NCBI GenBank assembly: GCA_014654065.1
Contig: JACWDM010000002.1
Span: forward strand, 1-64,000
DNA from: Pelagibacterales bacterium SAG-MED15
GTDB taxonomy: Bacteria > Pseudomonadota > Alphaproteobacteria > Pelagibacterales > Pelagibacteraceae
DNA length: 64,000 nucleotides
Direction: 5' to 3'
Below the pieces are notes generated by a model. The model was not told the DNA's origin and did no database searches. It worked only from the letters and a program-made list of their open reading frames with translations. The position numbers were made by a program, and so were the translations under genes. Shown piece by piece: positions 36,973-46,423 of the stretch (position 1 is the first letter of the stretch; every line of letters starts with the position of its first letter).

Positions 36973-37972
36973 ATTTTTTATACTTTTTAGCAACTCTATT
37001 GCAGAGGAAAATAATAGTAAATATTATTCTAATGAATCAGGGGTACTTTCTTTAATGTATCATAGATTTAATGAAAATAAATATCCTTCAACAAATATTA
37101 AGATGGATATATTTGAGAAGCATATTCAAGTAATTAAAGATAAAAATTATCAATTTGAAAACCCAGAGGAATTTAAAAAAAAATTTAATTTCCCAAAAGA
37201 CGAAAAAAAAATATTAATTACTATAGATGATGCATTTTTATCATTCTATGAAAATGCATGGCCATTTTTAAAAAAAAATAAAATCCCTTTTATATTATTT
37301 GTTTCTACTGAGCCTGTGGGTAAAAAAGGATATATGACGTGGGATCAGATAAAAGAGGTAGAAAAAGAAAAATTTGCTTACATTGGCAATCATTCTCACT
37401 CTCATGAATATTTAATAAATTTGAGTTTTAGTGAGTTTAAAAATGATATTAATAAATCTATAAATATATTTAAAAGTCAACTTGGGTATAATCCTGTTTT
37501 TTACTCACATCCTTTTGGAGAATATAGCCAGAAGCAAATTAAATTTTTAAGAGAAAATTTTGAATTTGCATTTGGTCAGCATTCTGGTGTAATTGACGTA
37601 AATAAAGATAAATATCAATTACCAAGATTTCCAATCAATGAAAAATATGGTGACTTAGATAGATTTAAATTCTTAATTGACTTATCACCTCTTCAATTTA
37701 AAAAAATAAATCCTGTGGATATGTACTTAATAGAAAATAATCCACCAAACTTGATAGTTGAATTTTTTGAAGATCAAAAAAATATTCGAAGTATAAATTG
37801 TTTCTCAGATGAAGGTAATAAATGGGAAAAATCTAATGTAGTTTTTAAAAATCAAAAACTTCAAATTATTTTTAGAGATAAATTTTTATTTAGAAGGGGA
37901 AGAGTTAATTGCTCTTTGAATGATGATGGATGGAGATGGTTTGGAATTCAGTTTACGGTGAAAACTGACTAA
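36923..37972 (+). CDS. Exported polysaccharide deacetylase (NodB domain)
   Basis: A signal peptide (INLFIFFILFSNSIAEE) leads into a NodB-type deacetylase with LSLMYHRF, the catalytic Asp pair ITIDDAF and the His motif GNHSHSHEYL. About 90 residues of C-terminal extension of unknown fold (NCSLNDDGWRWFGIQF) follow. The only good ATG is 36923, which puts the first 50 bases inside the antisense tsaB reading frame. Total length is 349 aa. It likely modifies peptidoglycan or an exopolymer. Confidence 0.82.
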   Translation: MINRILSPVASIINLFIFFILFSNSIAEENNSKYYSNESGVLSLMYHRFNENKYPSTNIKMDIFEKHIQVIKDKNYQFENPEEFKKKFNFPKDEKKILITIDDAFLSFYENAWPFLKKNKIPFILFVSTEPVGKKGYMTWDQIKEVEKEKFAYIGNHSHSHEYLINLSFSEFKNDINKSINIFKSQLGYNPVFYSHPFGEYSQKQIKFLRENFEFAFGQHSGVIDVNKDKYQLPRFPINEKYGDLDRFKFLIDLSPLQFKKINPVDMYLIENNPPNLIVEFFEDQKNIRSINCFSDEGNKWEKSNVVFKNQKLQIIFRDKFLFRRGRVNCSLNDDGWRWFGIQFTVKTD

Positions 37973-39186
37973 ATTAAGTTTTTAAATTTAATACTAGATG
38001 GTAATAATTTTACTTTATCAAAGTCTTGTAATGAATTTTGTTCTATAATTTTTTTTATTATTTTTGTATATTCTTCACCAGTTGCTGCGTATTTATTTAA
38101 AAAATCAGCAAGTATCAAACTATCTAGTTCTTCCTCCCTATCTCTCATCATGGCTCTTGATAATCTAAATTTCCTATAGCTATTATGAGTATTTAAGTTT
38201 CTTTGATAAGCTCTCACTGATGCTTTTAAAACTTTGAATTTCATGACTTTGTGTGATCCGTCATTAGAGTCTGCTCCTGCTGGTTTTATTCCTTCTCCAG
38301 AATAAGTCCATTGTCCAAATAAAGCATTTCCCTCAATTGCAAACCTTGATGTTCCCCAGCCTGTTTCTTTCGCAGCTTGAGCTAAAGCTAATGACACTGG
38401 AATTTCATCCATTCTAATTTTCAAAGTTGATAAATCTTTTTTTATTACGCCATACTGTTTAAATTTTGAATTAAGCCATTTAACTTCAGAATTAGAATTA
38501 TTATTTTTATTTAGTATACTAAACAGCTTAATTCTATCAAATTTAATTCTATTATTTTCCTCTAAAATCAAAGGTAAAATTATTTCTAAAAATAATTTTT
38601 TTTTTTCTTTTGTGCTTTCTATCTCTCTTATTTCATTTGGCAAAAGAGATAGTTTAATTGGCTTTACAAGCTTTGTTTTCCTTATCTTATCAAGATCATA
38701 TTTTGTATCTCTAAATAGTTCTTTAACAGTTGATGCACTTAATCTCACTGTATCATTGGGAATCTCATCAAAAGAAAAAATATCTTGAAAAAGATTCTTT
38801 GTATCTAATTGTGTATCTAAGTCCTCATCTAGTGACTTTCCATCAAGCACTTTTTGAAAATTTGATTTTGAATTATTTTCTACAGTTTTTTTATTTAAAT
38901 TTATATCTTCTTTTATATTAATTGATAAAGGTAATAGATAGGATATCAAAACTAGCAGACAGCTGGAAGCAATAGTATAATAAAAACTTTTTAACTCATT
39001 GAAATTAAGAAAGTTTTTTTTTTTATTTAAAACAAAACCTCTTTCACTAATAATTTTTTTGATTGATTTAAAACTAATTTTTTGCTCTTTAATATTAAAT
39101 AAGCTCTTCTTTTTTTTTAATACAAAACCTTTTTCATTAATAATTTTTTTTATTTGTTTCAGATTTATATTTGGGTTTTTAAACAT
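37969..39186 (-). CDS. Bax-like glucosaminidase with tandem N-terminal repeat
   Basis: The C-terminal half (about 245-400) is a Bax/FlgJ-like endo-N-acetylglucosaminidase domain: SLALAQAAKETGWGTSRFA, ALFGQWTYSGEGIKPAG and LADFLNKYAATGEEYTK. It presumably cleaves peptidoglycan. A membrane anchor (YYTIASSCLLVLISYLLPL) occurs near residues 69-88. Before it lie two tandem 30-residue repeats (7-36 and 37-66) that are Lys-rich and cytoplasmic. Family members are usually shorter and lack this duplication. Total 405 aa. Confidence 0.82.
   Translation of the reverse strand: MFKNPNINLKQIKKIINEKGFVLKKKKSLFNIKEQKISFKSIKKIISERGFVLNKKKNFLNFNELKSFYYTIASSCLLVLISYLLPLSINIKEDINLNKKTVENNSKSNFQKVLDGKSLDEDLDTQLDTKNLFQDIFSFDEIPNDTVRLSASTVKELFRDTKYDLDKIRKTKLVKPIKLSLLPNEIREIESTKEKKKLFLEIILPLILEENNRIKFDRIKLFSILNKNNNSNSEVKWLNSKFKQYGVIKKDLSTLKIRMDEIPVSLALAQAAKETGWGTSRFAIEGNALFGQWTYSGEGIKPAGADSNDGSHKVMKFKVLKASVRAYQRNLNTHNSYRKFRLSRAMMRDREEELDSLILADFLNKYAATGEEYTKIIKKIIEQNSLQDFDKVKLLPSSIKFKNLI
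38989..39168 (-). repeat. Tandem 90-bp in-frame duplication in the Bax-like gene
   Basis: The first unit begins INLKQIKKIINEKGFVLKKK and the second ISFKSIKKIISERGFVLNKK; each is exactly 30 codons. About half the positions are identical at protein level, and the DNA shows matching stretches around TAATAATTTTTTT. The duplication therefore happened some time ago and has been kept in frame. Confidence 0.75.
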
Positions 39187-39194
39187 TTTTAAAA

Positions 39195-39737
39195 TTAAAC
39201 AGCTGTAACTTCTTTAACATCTGGAATATAGTGCGTCAAAAGATTTTGCACGCCTTGTTTAAGAGTTATAATAGAACTCGGACATCCAGCACAACTTCCT
39301 CTAAGTTGAACTTTAACAACCCCCTCTTTAAATTCTACAAATTTTATATCACCTCCATCTCTTGCCACTGCAGGTTTAATTTTTGTCTCTAGGATTTTTA
39401 TAATTTGTTTTTCAATTTCTTGATAATTTTCAACATTTTCTCTTTGAGGTTTTTCGTCTAAAATAATTTCTTTTCCATTAGCATAATATTCGTTTAACAA
39501 TGATAATATAATATGCTTAATGTCTTCCCAATTAATATTCTCTTCCTTATTTACAGACAAGAAATCCTCATCTAAAAAAATACTTTCAACCCCATTAATT
39601 GATAAAATATTATTTAATAAAATATTGCTTATTTCATCTTTTTTTTGAATCTCTAAAGAGCCAATACTTGACACTTTTTTTCCAGGTATAAATTTTAATG
39701 AGTTTGGGTTTGGGGTTGCTTGAGTTTGAATGAACAT
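39195..39737 (-). CDS. nfuA: NfuA/NifU-like iron-sulfur cluster carrier
   Basis: This 180-aa Fe-S carrier has an N-terminal Nfu_N domain (MFIQTQATPNPNSLKFIPG) and a C-terminal NifU domain with the cluster-binding motif GSCAGCPSSIITLKQGV (CxxC). It transfers 4Fe-4S clusters to apoproteins such as MiaB or Nth, both encoded in this window. This two-domain form is typical of alphaproteobacteria and mitochondria. Confidence 0.93.
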   Translation of the reverse strand: MFIQTQATPNPNSLKFIPGKKVSSIGSLEIQKKDEISNILLNNILSINGVESIFLDEDFLSVNKEENINWEDIKHIILSLLNEYYANGKEIILDEKPQRENVENYQEIEKQIIKILETKIKPAVARDGGDIKFVEFKEGVVKVQLRGSCAGCPSSIITLKQGVQNLLTHYIPDVKEVTAV

Positions 39738-39780
39738 ATTATATATATAAGTACAATTTTATAAAATTAAATAACTAAAT

Positions 39781-40782
39781 TTAAAAACCTACAATTTTTT
39801 TAAGCTCTTCAACTTTTAATTTTGCTATTTTTTCTGCCTTTTTTGATCCAGATTTTAAAATATCATCTATAAATTTAGGATCTTGTTCTAGCCTTCTTAT
39901 TTCATCTGATATAGGAGAAATTTTCTCAACTATAATTTCCGCTAGTTTGCTTTTGAAATCCGAAAAATTTTTTCCACTAAAATCATTAATTGTACTTTTT
40001 AAATTTTGATTTGATAAACTAGAATAAATACCTAAAAGATTTTCAATTTCAGGCCTCTCATTAAGTTTATCATCACTAGCTGGCATTGGGTCGTTGTCAG
40101 TTTTTGCTTTTTTAATTTTATTTACTATTTCATCTTTTCCGTCCTTTAAATTAATCCTACTTAAATCTGATGGATCAGATTTACTCATTTTTTTTCTTCC
40201 ATCTTTAAGACTCATTATTCTTGAAAAACTTTTTTGAATCAATGGCTCAGGTACTTTTAAGAAATTTAAAGAGTTAAAATCTGAATTAAATTTTTGAGCA
40301 ATATCCCTTGATAACTCTAAATGTTGTTTTTGATCTTCGCCAACTGGTACATGTGTTGCATCATACAGTAGAATGTCTGCAGCCATTAAAACTGGATAGA
40401 TATAAAGTCCAACACTTGCTTTTTCTTTATCCTTACCTGCTTTCTCTTTAAATTGAGTCATTCTATTTAACCATCCCATTCTAGCAACGCATGCTAAAAT
40501 CCAAGATCCTTCGGCATGAGCTGGGACTAATGACTGATTAAAAATAATACTTTGCTCAGGCTTTATTCCACTTGCCAAGAAAGCTGCTGTTGTTTCTCTA
40601 ATATTTTTTTTTAATTCATTAGGATCTTGTTTAACTGTTATAGCATGTAAATCTACAACACAAAAAATGCACTGATTATCTGTTTCATTTTGTAAGTCAA
40701 CAAAATTTTTTATCGCTCCAATATAATTACCTAAATGAAGATTGCCAGTCGGCTGCACACCTGAAAATATTTTTTTACCCAT
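39781..40782 (-). CDS. trpS: Tryptophanyl-tRNA synthetase
   Basis: This class I aminoacyl-tRNA synthetase of 333 aa has the HIGH-equivalent [13 protein letters not shown] near the start and the KMSKS motif [10 protein letters not shown] near residue 199. The motif [16 protein letters not shown] is also present. It charges tRNA-Trp. It lies 3 bp behind murJ on the same strand, an association also seen in other alphaproteobacteria. Confidence 0.97.
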   Translation of the reverse strand: MGKKIFSGVQPTGNLHLGNYIGAIKNFVDLQNETDNQCIFCVVDLHAITVKQDPNELKKNIRETTAAFLASGIKPEQSIIFNQSLVPAHAEGSWILACVARMGWLNRMTQFKEKAGKDKEKASVGLYIYPVLMAADILLYDATHVPVGEDQKQHLELSRDIAQKFNSDFNSLNFLKVPEPLIQKSFSRIMSLKDGRKKMSKSDPSDLSRINLKDGKDEIVNKIKKAKTDNDPMPASDDKLNERPEIENLLGIYSSLSNQNLKSTINDFSGKNFSDFKSKLAEIIVEKISPISDEIRRLEQDPKFIDDILKSGSKKAEKIAKLKVEELKKIVGF

Positions 40783-40785
40783 AGA

Positions 40786-42315
40786 TTAATACTTTAATTT
40801 AATATCTGACATTTTAAAAGCTTTAGTAATAATAGATAATAAAAAATAAACTATTAATGTTAAAATTACCAATGACACTATAGTTATCAATTTATAGCTA
40901 CTATCATAAATTAGATATTTTCGAGATAGATTTAATAAATAATAAAAAAATAATGATGTAATTATTGATGTGAAAATAATTTTTAAAAATGAGAAAATAA
41001 TTTCTATTCTAAATGTAAAAAAATTTTTATTATTTAAATAGATAAGTAATAGTAATGAGTTGATCCAGGATGATATAGACGTAGCAATAGGTATTATTAT
41101 AAATCCAATTTTATTAAAAAAATATAAACTTATTATAATATTAATTATTACTGAAATGACTGAAAAATAAAATGGAGCCTTGGTATTTTGTCTTGCAAAA
41201 ATAAAGCTTGAAAATACTTTTATAAAGGCAAACGCTGGAAGGCCTAAGGCAAAGTAAAAAAGCGCATTTGCAGAATTTTTAACACTCTGTATATCAAAGG
41301 ATCCATAACCAAAAAGTGAAGATGTAATTTCTTCTGATGCAATTAATAATGCAAAAGTTGCGGGTAAGCTTAGAAATAAGCTAAGTTCTAAAGATTTATT
41401 TTGAATCAAATCTATCTTTTTTTTTTTATTTTCTTTTACATATTTACTTAAGTTCGGTAGTAACACTGTTCCTATGGCTATACCAGCAATCGCTAAGTTA
41501 ATTTGATAAATTCTATCAGCATAGTACAAATATGAAACTGCGCTAGCTTGAAACGATGCAATAATAGTTCCCACCAAAATATTAATTTGTGTTACCCCTG
41601 ATGAAAATATACTTGGTAATAATTTACTAAAAAAAAATTTAACTTTTTTTTCTACTTTTAATTTAAAATCAAAACTTATTGGAATAAAGTTTTTAACGAA
41701 TTTCATTAATATTGCAAATTGAATAAAACCTGAAATCGTTACAGCATAAGCAAGATATTCTACTAAATTGTCATCTAAATATTTTGTTAATAACAAAGTC
41801 AAGATCAGCAATATATTTAAGACTATTGGAGCTGCGGCTGCTAAAGCAAATTTATTATGAGAGTTTAACACTGCAGAAAAAAATGAAGCTAGACTGATAA
41901 AAAATAAAAAAGGGAATGTAATCCTTGTTAAATATATCGTAAGTTCTAATTTATCAGAATTTTCTTTAAAGCCAGGTGCTATTAAAAGTATAAACCATGG
42001 CATAAAAATTTCTATTATTATAATTAAAAAAAATAAACCAATCACCAATAAATTAAAAACCTCATTAGCAAATTTTTTTGATTGTTTCTTGCCTTTTGTT
42101 ATTTCAGCAGAATAACTGGGAACAAACGCAGCATTAAAGGTACCCTCTGAAAATAATCTTCTAAAAGTATTTGGTATTCTAAATGCAACAAAAAATGCAT
42201 CTGCTAAAGGGCCCGATCCTAAGTATATTGCAATTAATAAATCTCTTAAATATCCTAAAATTCTACTAACTAGAGTAAAGAAACCGAATGTACCGGTTGA
42301 CTTAATTAAGTTCAT
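40786..42315 (-). CDS. murJ: Lipid II flippase MurJ
   Basis: MurJ flips the peptidoglycan precursor lipid II across the inner membrane. The 509-aa MATE-like protein has about 14 membrane helices and the family N-terminus STGTFGFFTLVSRILGYLRD, with GPLADAFFVAFRIPN and RRLFSEGTFNAAFVPSY. It is divergent from maeB across 50 bp and followed by trpS. Confidence 0.95.
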   Translation of the reverse strand: MNLIKSTGTFGFFTLVSRILGYLRDLLIAIYLGSGPLADAFFVAFRIPNTFRRLFSEGTFNAAFVPSYSAEITKGKKQSKKFANEVFNLLVIGLFFLIIIIEIFMPWFILLIAPGFKENSDKLELTIYLTRITFPFLFFISLASFFSAVLNSHNKFALAAAAPIVLNILLILTLLLTKYLDDNLVEYLAYAVTISGFIQFAILMKFVKNFIPISFDFKLKVEKKVKFFFSKLLPSIFSSGVTQINILVGTIIASFQASAVSYLYYADRIYQINLAIAGIAIGTVLLPNLSKYVKENKKKKIDLIQNKSLELSLFLSLPATFALLIASEEITSSLFGYGSFDIQSVKNSANALFYFALGLPAFAFIKVFSSFIFARQNTKAPFYFSVISVIINIIISLYFFNKIGFIIIPIATSISSWINSLLLLIYLNNKNFFTFRIEIIFSFLKIIFTSIITSLFFYYLLNLSRKYLIYDSSYKLITIVSLVILTLIVYFLLSIITKAFKMSDIKLKY

Positions 42316-42365
42316 AAATCATATTAGTCTTAATTTAGCTCTATTTGTATAACTAATTACATTAA

Positions 42366-44657
42366 ATGAAAAAAAATAAAATTGAACATTACTCAGATAA
42401 AGAAGCTTTAGAGTTTCATAATAATAATAAATCTGGAAAAATTGAGATTGTTTCATCAAAACCAATGACAACAAAAAGAGACTTGGCACTTGCCTATTCT
42501 CCAGGTGTTGCAGCGCCAGTAAAGGCTATATATAAAAATCCTGACCTAGCTTACGACTACACAACAAAAGGGAATCTTGTTGCAGTAATAAGTAATGGTT
42601 CTGCAATTTTAGGTCTTGGCAACCTGGGAGCAATTGCCTCAAAACCTGTGATGGAGGGAAAAGCAGTTTTATTCAAAAGATTTGCTGATATAGATTCAAT
42701 TGATCTTGAAATTGACTCAAATGATCCAAATGAAATAATCAATTCTATTAAAAATTTTTCTAAAAGCTTTGGGGGTATCAATCTAGAAGATATAGCTGCT
42801 CCAGATTGTTTTATAATTGAGAAAAAATTAAAAGAGATTTTAGACATCCCTGTTTTCCATGATGATCAACATGGGACTGCAATTATTACATGTGCTGCAT
42901 TAATTAATGCAGTCGATATAGCAAAAAAAGATATTAAAAAAATTAAAGTTGTAGTTAATGGCGCAGGAGCCTCGGCCATGGCATGTACAAACCTTTTTAT
43001 AAAAACAGGTGTTACAAGAAAAAATATTACTATGTTAGATAGAAAGGGAGTCATCCATAAAAAACGTGATAGTCTTAATCAGTGGAAATCTGCTTTTGCT
43101 ATAGACACAAAGGATAGAACGTTAAAAGATGCTATTAAAAATGCAGATGTGTTTTTGGGTCTCTCATCCGCTGGTGTTTTAAAGAAAGATATGGTCAAGT
43201 TGATGTCTAAAAATCCAATAATTTTTGCCTGTGCCAATCCAGATCCAGAAATTACTCCTGAGGAAATAGAGGAAGTAAGAAAAGATGCAATAGTTGCTAC
43301 TGGAAGATCTGATTATCCAAATCAAGTTAACAATTTAATTGGATTTCCATACATTTTTAGAGGGGCATTGGATGTAAGAGCAAAAACAATAAATGAAGAG
43401 ATGAAAATTGCAGCTGTGAAAGCAATTGCTTCTTTGGCAAGAGAACGTGTTCCAGATGAAGTTGTTGCAGCTATGGGTGGAGAAAGACCGACCTACGGAA
43501 GAGAATATATTATACCTTCTACTTTTGATCCAAGATTAATTAGTGTAATACCTGTTGCAGTTGCTAAAGTAGCAATTAAAACTGGAGTTGCAAGAAAGAA
43601 AATTGATAACTTTAATATTTATTCCGAACAACTTAAACAAAGGCTTGATCCCTCCGTTACTATTATGCAGGGAATAAATAATCAAATTAAAAAAACTCAG
43701 AAAAAAGTTGTTTTTGCAGATGGAGAAGATGAAAATACTCTTAAAGCAGCTATAGCATTTAAAAATGCTGGACTTGGTATACCTTTAATTGTTGCTAAAG
43801 AAGAAATAATTAAAAAAAAATTAAAAGAAATTGGTTATGGTGAAAATTTCAATATTGAAATTGTTAATGCAAAAAAAAATAAAATTTTAAGAGAAAAATA
43901 TATTAAATTTCTATTTAACAAATTACATAGAAAAGAAGGTTTGCTCGAAAGAGATTGTGATAAAATGACTAGAAACGATAGAGTAATATGGGCATCTTGT
44001 ATGGTTGAGTGTGGAGATGCGGATGCGATGGTTACTGGCAATACTAGACGATATTCTCAATCTTTAAAAAAAATAACTAAAGTTATTGATGCTAGGCCTG
44101 GTGAAATAATGTTTGGTTTAAACATGGTTGTTAATAAAGGAAAAACAGTATTTATAGCTGATACAACTGTTCACGAATATCCTACTTCAGAACAAATGGC
44201 TGAAATTGCCAAATCTGCAGCTAGAGTGGTAAGGCTATTTGGATTTGATCCAAAAGTAGCCTTTTTATCTCACTCGACTTTTGGTCAACCAATAACAAGT
44301 CGAACAAAACACATTAGAGATGCGGTTGATATTTTAAAAAAAATGAATGTTGATTTCAAGTTTGATGGAGATATGCAGCCTGATGTTGCGCTTAGTACAG
44401 AATATAAAGATCTATATCCGATGTCTGAAATTGTCGGAAATGCAAATGTGTTGATTATGCCTGGACAACATAGTGCTGCTATCTCTTATAAAATAATGAA
44501 AACTCTAGGTGATGTAAAGGGTATTGGTCCTTTACTAATAGGATTAGGAAGAGCTATAGAAGTTGCTCCACTTAGATCCTCCACTTCAGATATTCTTAAC
44601 CTTGCATCTGTTGCGGCCTATTCAGCAGGTATTATTAATTACGGAAAAATAAATTAG
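42366..44657 (+). CDS. maeB: NADP-dependent malic enzyme with phosphotransacetylase-like domain
   Basis: MaeB decarboxylates malate to pyruvate with NADP. The 763-aa protein has an N-terminal malic enzyme half: LAYSPGVAAPVKAI, VFHDDQHGTAI, nucleotide loop VVNGAGASAMAC. From about residue 430 it continues into a phosphotransacetylase-like domain that is regulatory in E. coli MaeB. The length is usual for this fusion type. It feeds pyruvate and NADPH metabolism. It is convergent with nothing; a small membrane-protein gene follows 4 bp on. Confidence 0.95.
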   Translation: MKKNKIEHYSDKEALEFHNNNKSGKIEIVSSKPMTTKRDLALAYSPGVAAPVKAIYKNPDLAYDYTTKGNLVAVISNGSAILGLGNLGAIASKPVMEGKAVLFKRFADIDSIDLEIDSNDPNEIINSIKNFSKSFGGINLEDIAAPDCFIIEKKLKEILDIPVFHDDQHGTAIITCAALINAVDIAKKDIKKIKVVVNGAGASAMACTNLFIKTGVTRKNITMLDRKGVIHKKRDSLNQWKSAFAIDTKDRTLKDAIKNADVFLGLSSAGVLKKDMVKLMSKNPIIFACANPDPEITPEEIEEVRKDAIVATGRSDYPNQVNNLIGFPYIFRGALDVRAKTINEEMKIAAVKAIASLARERVPDEVVAAMGGERPTYGREYIIPSTFDPRLISVIPVAVAKVAIKTGVARKKIDNFNIYSEQLKQRLDPSVTIMQGINNQIKKTQKKVVFADGEDENTLKAAIAFKNAGLGIPLIVAKEEIIKKKLKEIGYGENFNIEIVNAKKNKILREKYIKFLFNKLHRKEGLLERDCDKMTRNDRVIWASCMVECGDADAMVTGNTRRYSQSLKKITKVIDARPGEIMFGLNMVVNKGKTVFIADTTVHEYPTSEQMAEIAKSAARVVRLFGFDPKVAFLSHSTFGQPITSRTKHIRDAVDILKKMNVDFKFDGDMQPDVALSTEYKDLYPMSEIVGNANVLIMPGQHSAAISYKIMKTLGDVKGIGPLLIGLGRAIEVAPLRSSTSDILNLASVAAYSAGIINYGKIN

Positions 44658-44661
44658 ATAA

Positions 44662-44955
44662 ATGTTAACAGAGTTACTATTGTTGTTAATCTTATATTTT
44701 TTTTTTCTCTGGATTACATCTTGGATAAGATATTTTAATAATATGGATGAAAGATTTGGAGATACTATTTGGAGATGGAGTTACGATTATCCTGTGAAAG
44801 GTAAGAGGGATATATCTAATCTAGATGATAAAAATTTTGTTTTATTAAGAAGAAAAAGGAATAAAGCAGTAACAATTATGTATTGGACCTTTTTCTTAAG
44901 TTTTATAATTTTTATGTCTTTTATAAGTAAAATATTATTTATAATATTAAATTAG
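44662..44955 (+). CDS. Hypothetical two-helix membrane protein (97 aa)
   Basis: I do not recognise this family. A hydrophobic N-terminal helix (LLLLLILYFFFLWI) and a C-terminal helix (WTFFLSFIIFMSFIS) enclose a polar loop of about 55 residues that is rich in aromatic and charged residues (ERFGDTIWRWSYDYPVKGKRD). It starts 4 bp behind maeB and overlaps the convergent BON-lipoprotein gene by 4 bp. Tight spacing supports co-expression with maeB. Confidence 0.6.
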   Translation: MLTELLLLLILYFFFLWITSWIRYFNNMDERFGDTIWRWSYDYPVKGKRDISNLDDKNFVLLRRKRNKAVTIMYWTFFLSFIIFMSFISKILFIILN

Positions 44956-45545
44956 TTTTTTTGTATTCTTAAATCATCTACTAATAAAATACTTGCAATA
45001 ACCTTTTCAACATCCAATATTGATTTAGCCTCATCAATAACTTGTTTCATTTCATCTTTATCTTGCGCAATTCCATAAATGTAAATTTTTTTTTTGTATG
45101 TATCTATATTGTAATTTGTGGATTTAATTTTCTTATTAATTATCATTGCTGTTCTTAGCTGACTTGTAATTAAAATATCTTTTGCTGATTGTTTAAAATT
45201 AAATTCTTCTTTTACAATTATATTATTTTTTACTGATCTAACTCCTTTAGTCTCCCAAGCCATTTTTGTAATTTTAAGTTTTTCCTCCGGCTCGTCTACT
45301 TTTCCTGTAATAAAAATTCTACCGTCTAATACTTTTGAATTTATAGACAAAACATACTTTTTATCTTTTAAAAGCAATCTTGATGACAAGCTTTTTTGCA
45401 TAATATTATCATCTATCTGAGTTCCTATTGATCGAGGATCTAAAGCTACACTAACACCTGTACCAAAAATTCCCTGAGAAGACGTGCCCACACAGTTAGA
45501 AACCAAAATTAATAAGAATAGAGTTAATAGTATTTTAATTTTCAT
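44952..45545 (-). CDS. BON-domain outer-membrane lipoprotein (DolP/YraP-like)
   Basis: A lipoprotein signal (ILLTLFLLILVSNC, Cys at about 18) is followed by two BON domains (roughly 45-115 and 120-190), shown by repeated patterns such as SKVLDGRIFITGKVDEPEEK and DTYKKKIYIYGIAQDKDEMK. This is the DolP (YraP) architecture; DolP supports outer-membrane integrity. It overlaps rsmI by 11 bp. Next to rsmI and an LpoA-like gene, it mirrors the E. coli yraL-yraM...yraP cluster. Confidence 0.85.
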   Translation of the reverse strand: MKIKILLTLFLLILVSNCVGTSSQGIFGTGVSVALDPRSIGTQIDDNIMQKSLSSRLLLKDKKYVLSINSKVLDGRIFITGKVDEPEEKLKITKMAWETKGVRSVKNNIIVKEEFNFKQSAKDILITSQLRTAMIINKKIKSTNYNIDTYKKKIYIYGIAQDKDEMKQVIDEAKSILDVEKVIASILLVDDLRIQKN

Positions 45546-46392
45546 TTTTTAGCATTAAACAATAATCATAAATTTCTTTTTTTGAAATTTTTTTATCTTT
45601 ACTTATTAGCTGTATAATATCCTTTATACTTGCTTTTTTTAATAATTTTTTAATTTTTACTTTATCGTCTTCCTCTAATTTTTTACTACTTTTTATTATA
45701 ATTGGAGAAAAAATAAGTACAATTTCTCCTTTTAAAATTGTTTTAAATTCATCAATATCTTTTACTCCAATTCTTATATACTCCTCATATAATTTAGTAA
45801 TTTCCTTGCAAATAACGAGGTCTCTATTATAAAAATATTTTTTAATATAAGATTTTTTTTTAATAAATTTTTTTGAAGATATGAAAAAAATTATAGAAGA
45901 ATCTAGTTTAGATATATTTTTAATATCAATCTCTATTTCTTTTTTTTTTTCTGGAAAAAAACCATAAAAAAAATATTTACCCTCGAAGCCACTTACTGAA
46001 AATGCTGCAGTGACAGAGCATGCGCCTGGAACACTAAAAACTTTTATTTTTTCTTTAATTGCCTCTTTGACTATAATAGTTCCGGGATCTGAAACGCATG
46101 GAGTTCCTGCGTCAGTTATTAAGGAAATAATCTTATTTGACTTAAGAGTCTCAATGATACTATTAATATTTTTTTTTTCGTTAAATTTATGATTAGAAAT
46201 TAATTTATTTTTAATCTTATATTTTTCCAATAATTTCCTAGATACTCTAGTATCTTCGCATAAAATAAAATCTGATTTGTTTAGTACATGTATTGCTCTA
46301 AAAGAAATATCAGAAAGGTTGCCAATTGGGGTAGAAACAACATATAAACCATTTTCTAACTTATTTTGGTTAAAATCAGTGTATGAAATCAT
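45535..46392 (-). CDS. rsmI: 16S rRNA (cytidine-1402-2'-O)-methyltransferase RsmI
   Basis: RsmI 2'-O-methylates C1402 in the decoding centre. The 285-aa tetrapyrrole-methylase-fold protein has YVVSTPIGNLSDISFRA, the CEDTRVSRKLLEKY motif, ISLITDAGTPCVSDPG and FSVPGACSVTAAFSVSG. It lies divergent from the LpoA-like gene across 31 bp, an arrangement shared with E. coli. Confidence 0.94.
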   Translation of the reverse strand: MISYTDFNQNKLENGLYVVSTPIGNLSDISFRAIHVLNKSDFILCEDTRVSRKLLEKYKIKNKLISNHKFNEKKNINSIIETLKSNKIISLITDAGTPCVSDPGTIIVKEAIKEKIKVFSVPGACSVTAAFSVSGFEGKYFFYGFFPEKKKEIEIDIKNISKLDSSIIFFISSKKFIKKKSYIKKYFYNRDLVICKEITKLYEEYIRIGVKDIDEFKTILKGEIVLIFSPIIIKSSKKLEEDDKVKIKKLLKKASIKDIIQLISKDKKISKKEIYDYCLMLKNEN

Positions 46393-46423
46393 TAAGTATT
46401 ATAATTATAATAAACATAACAAA

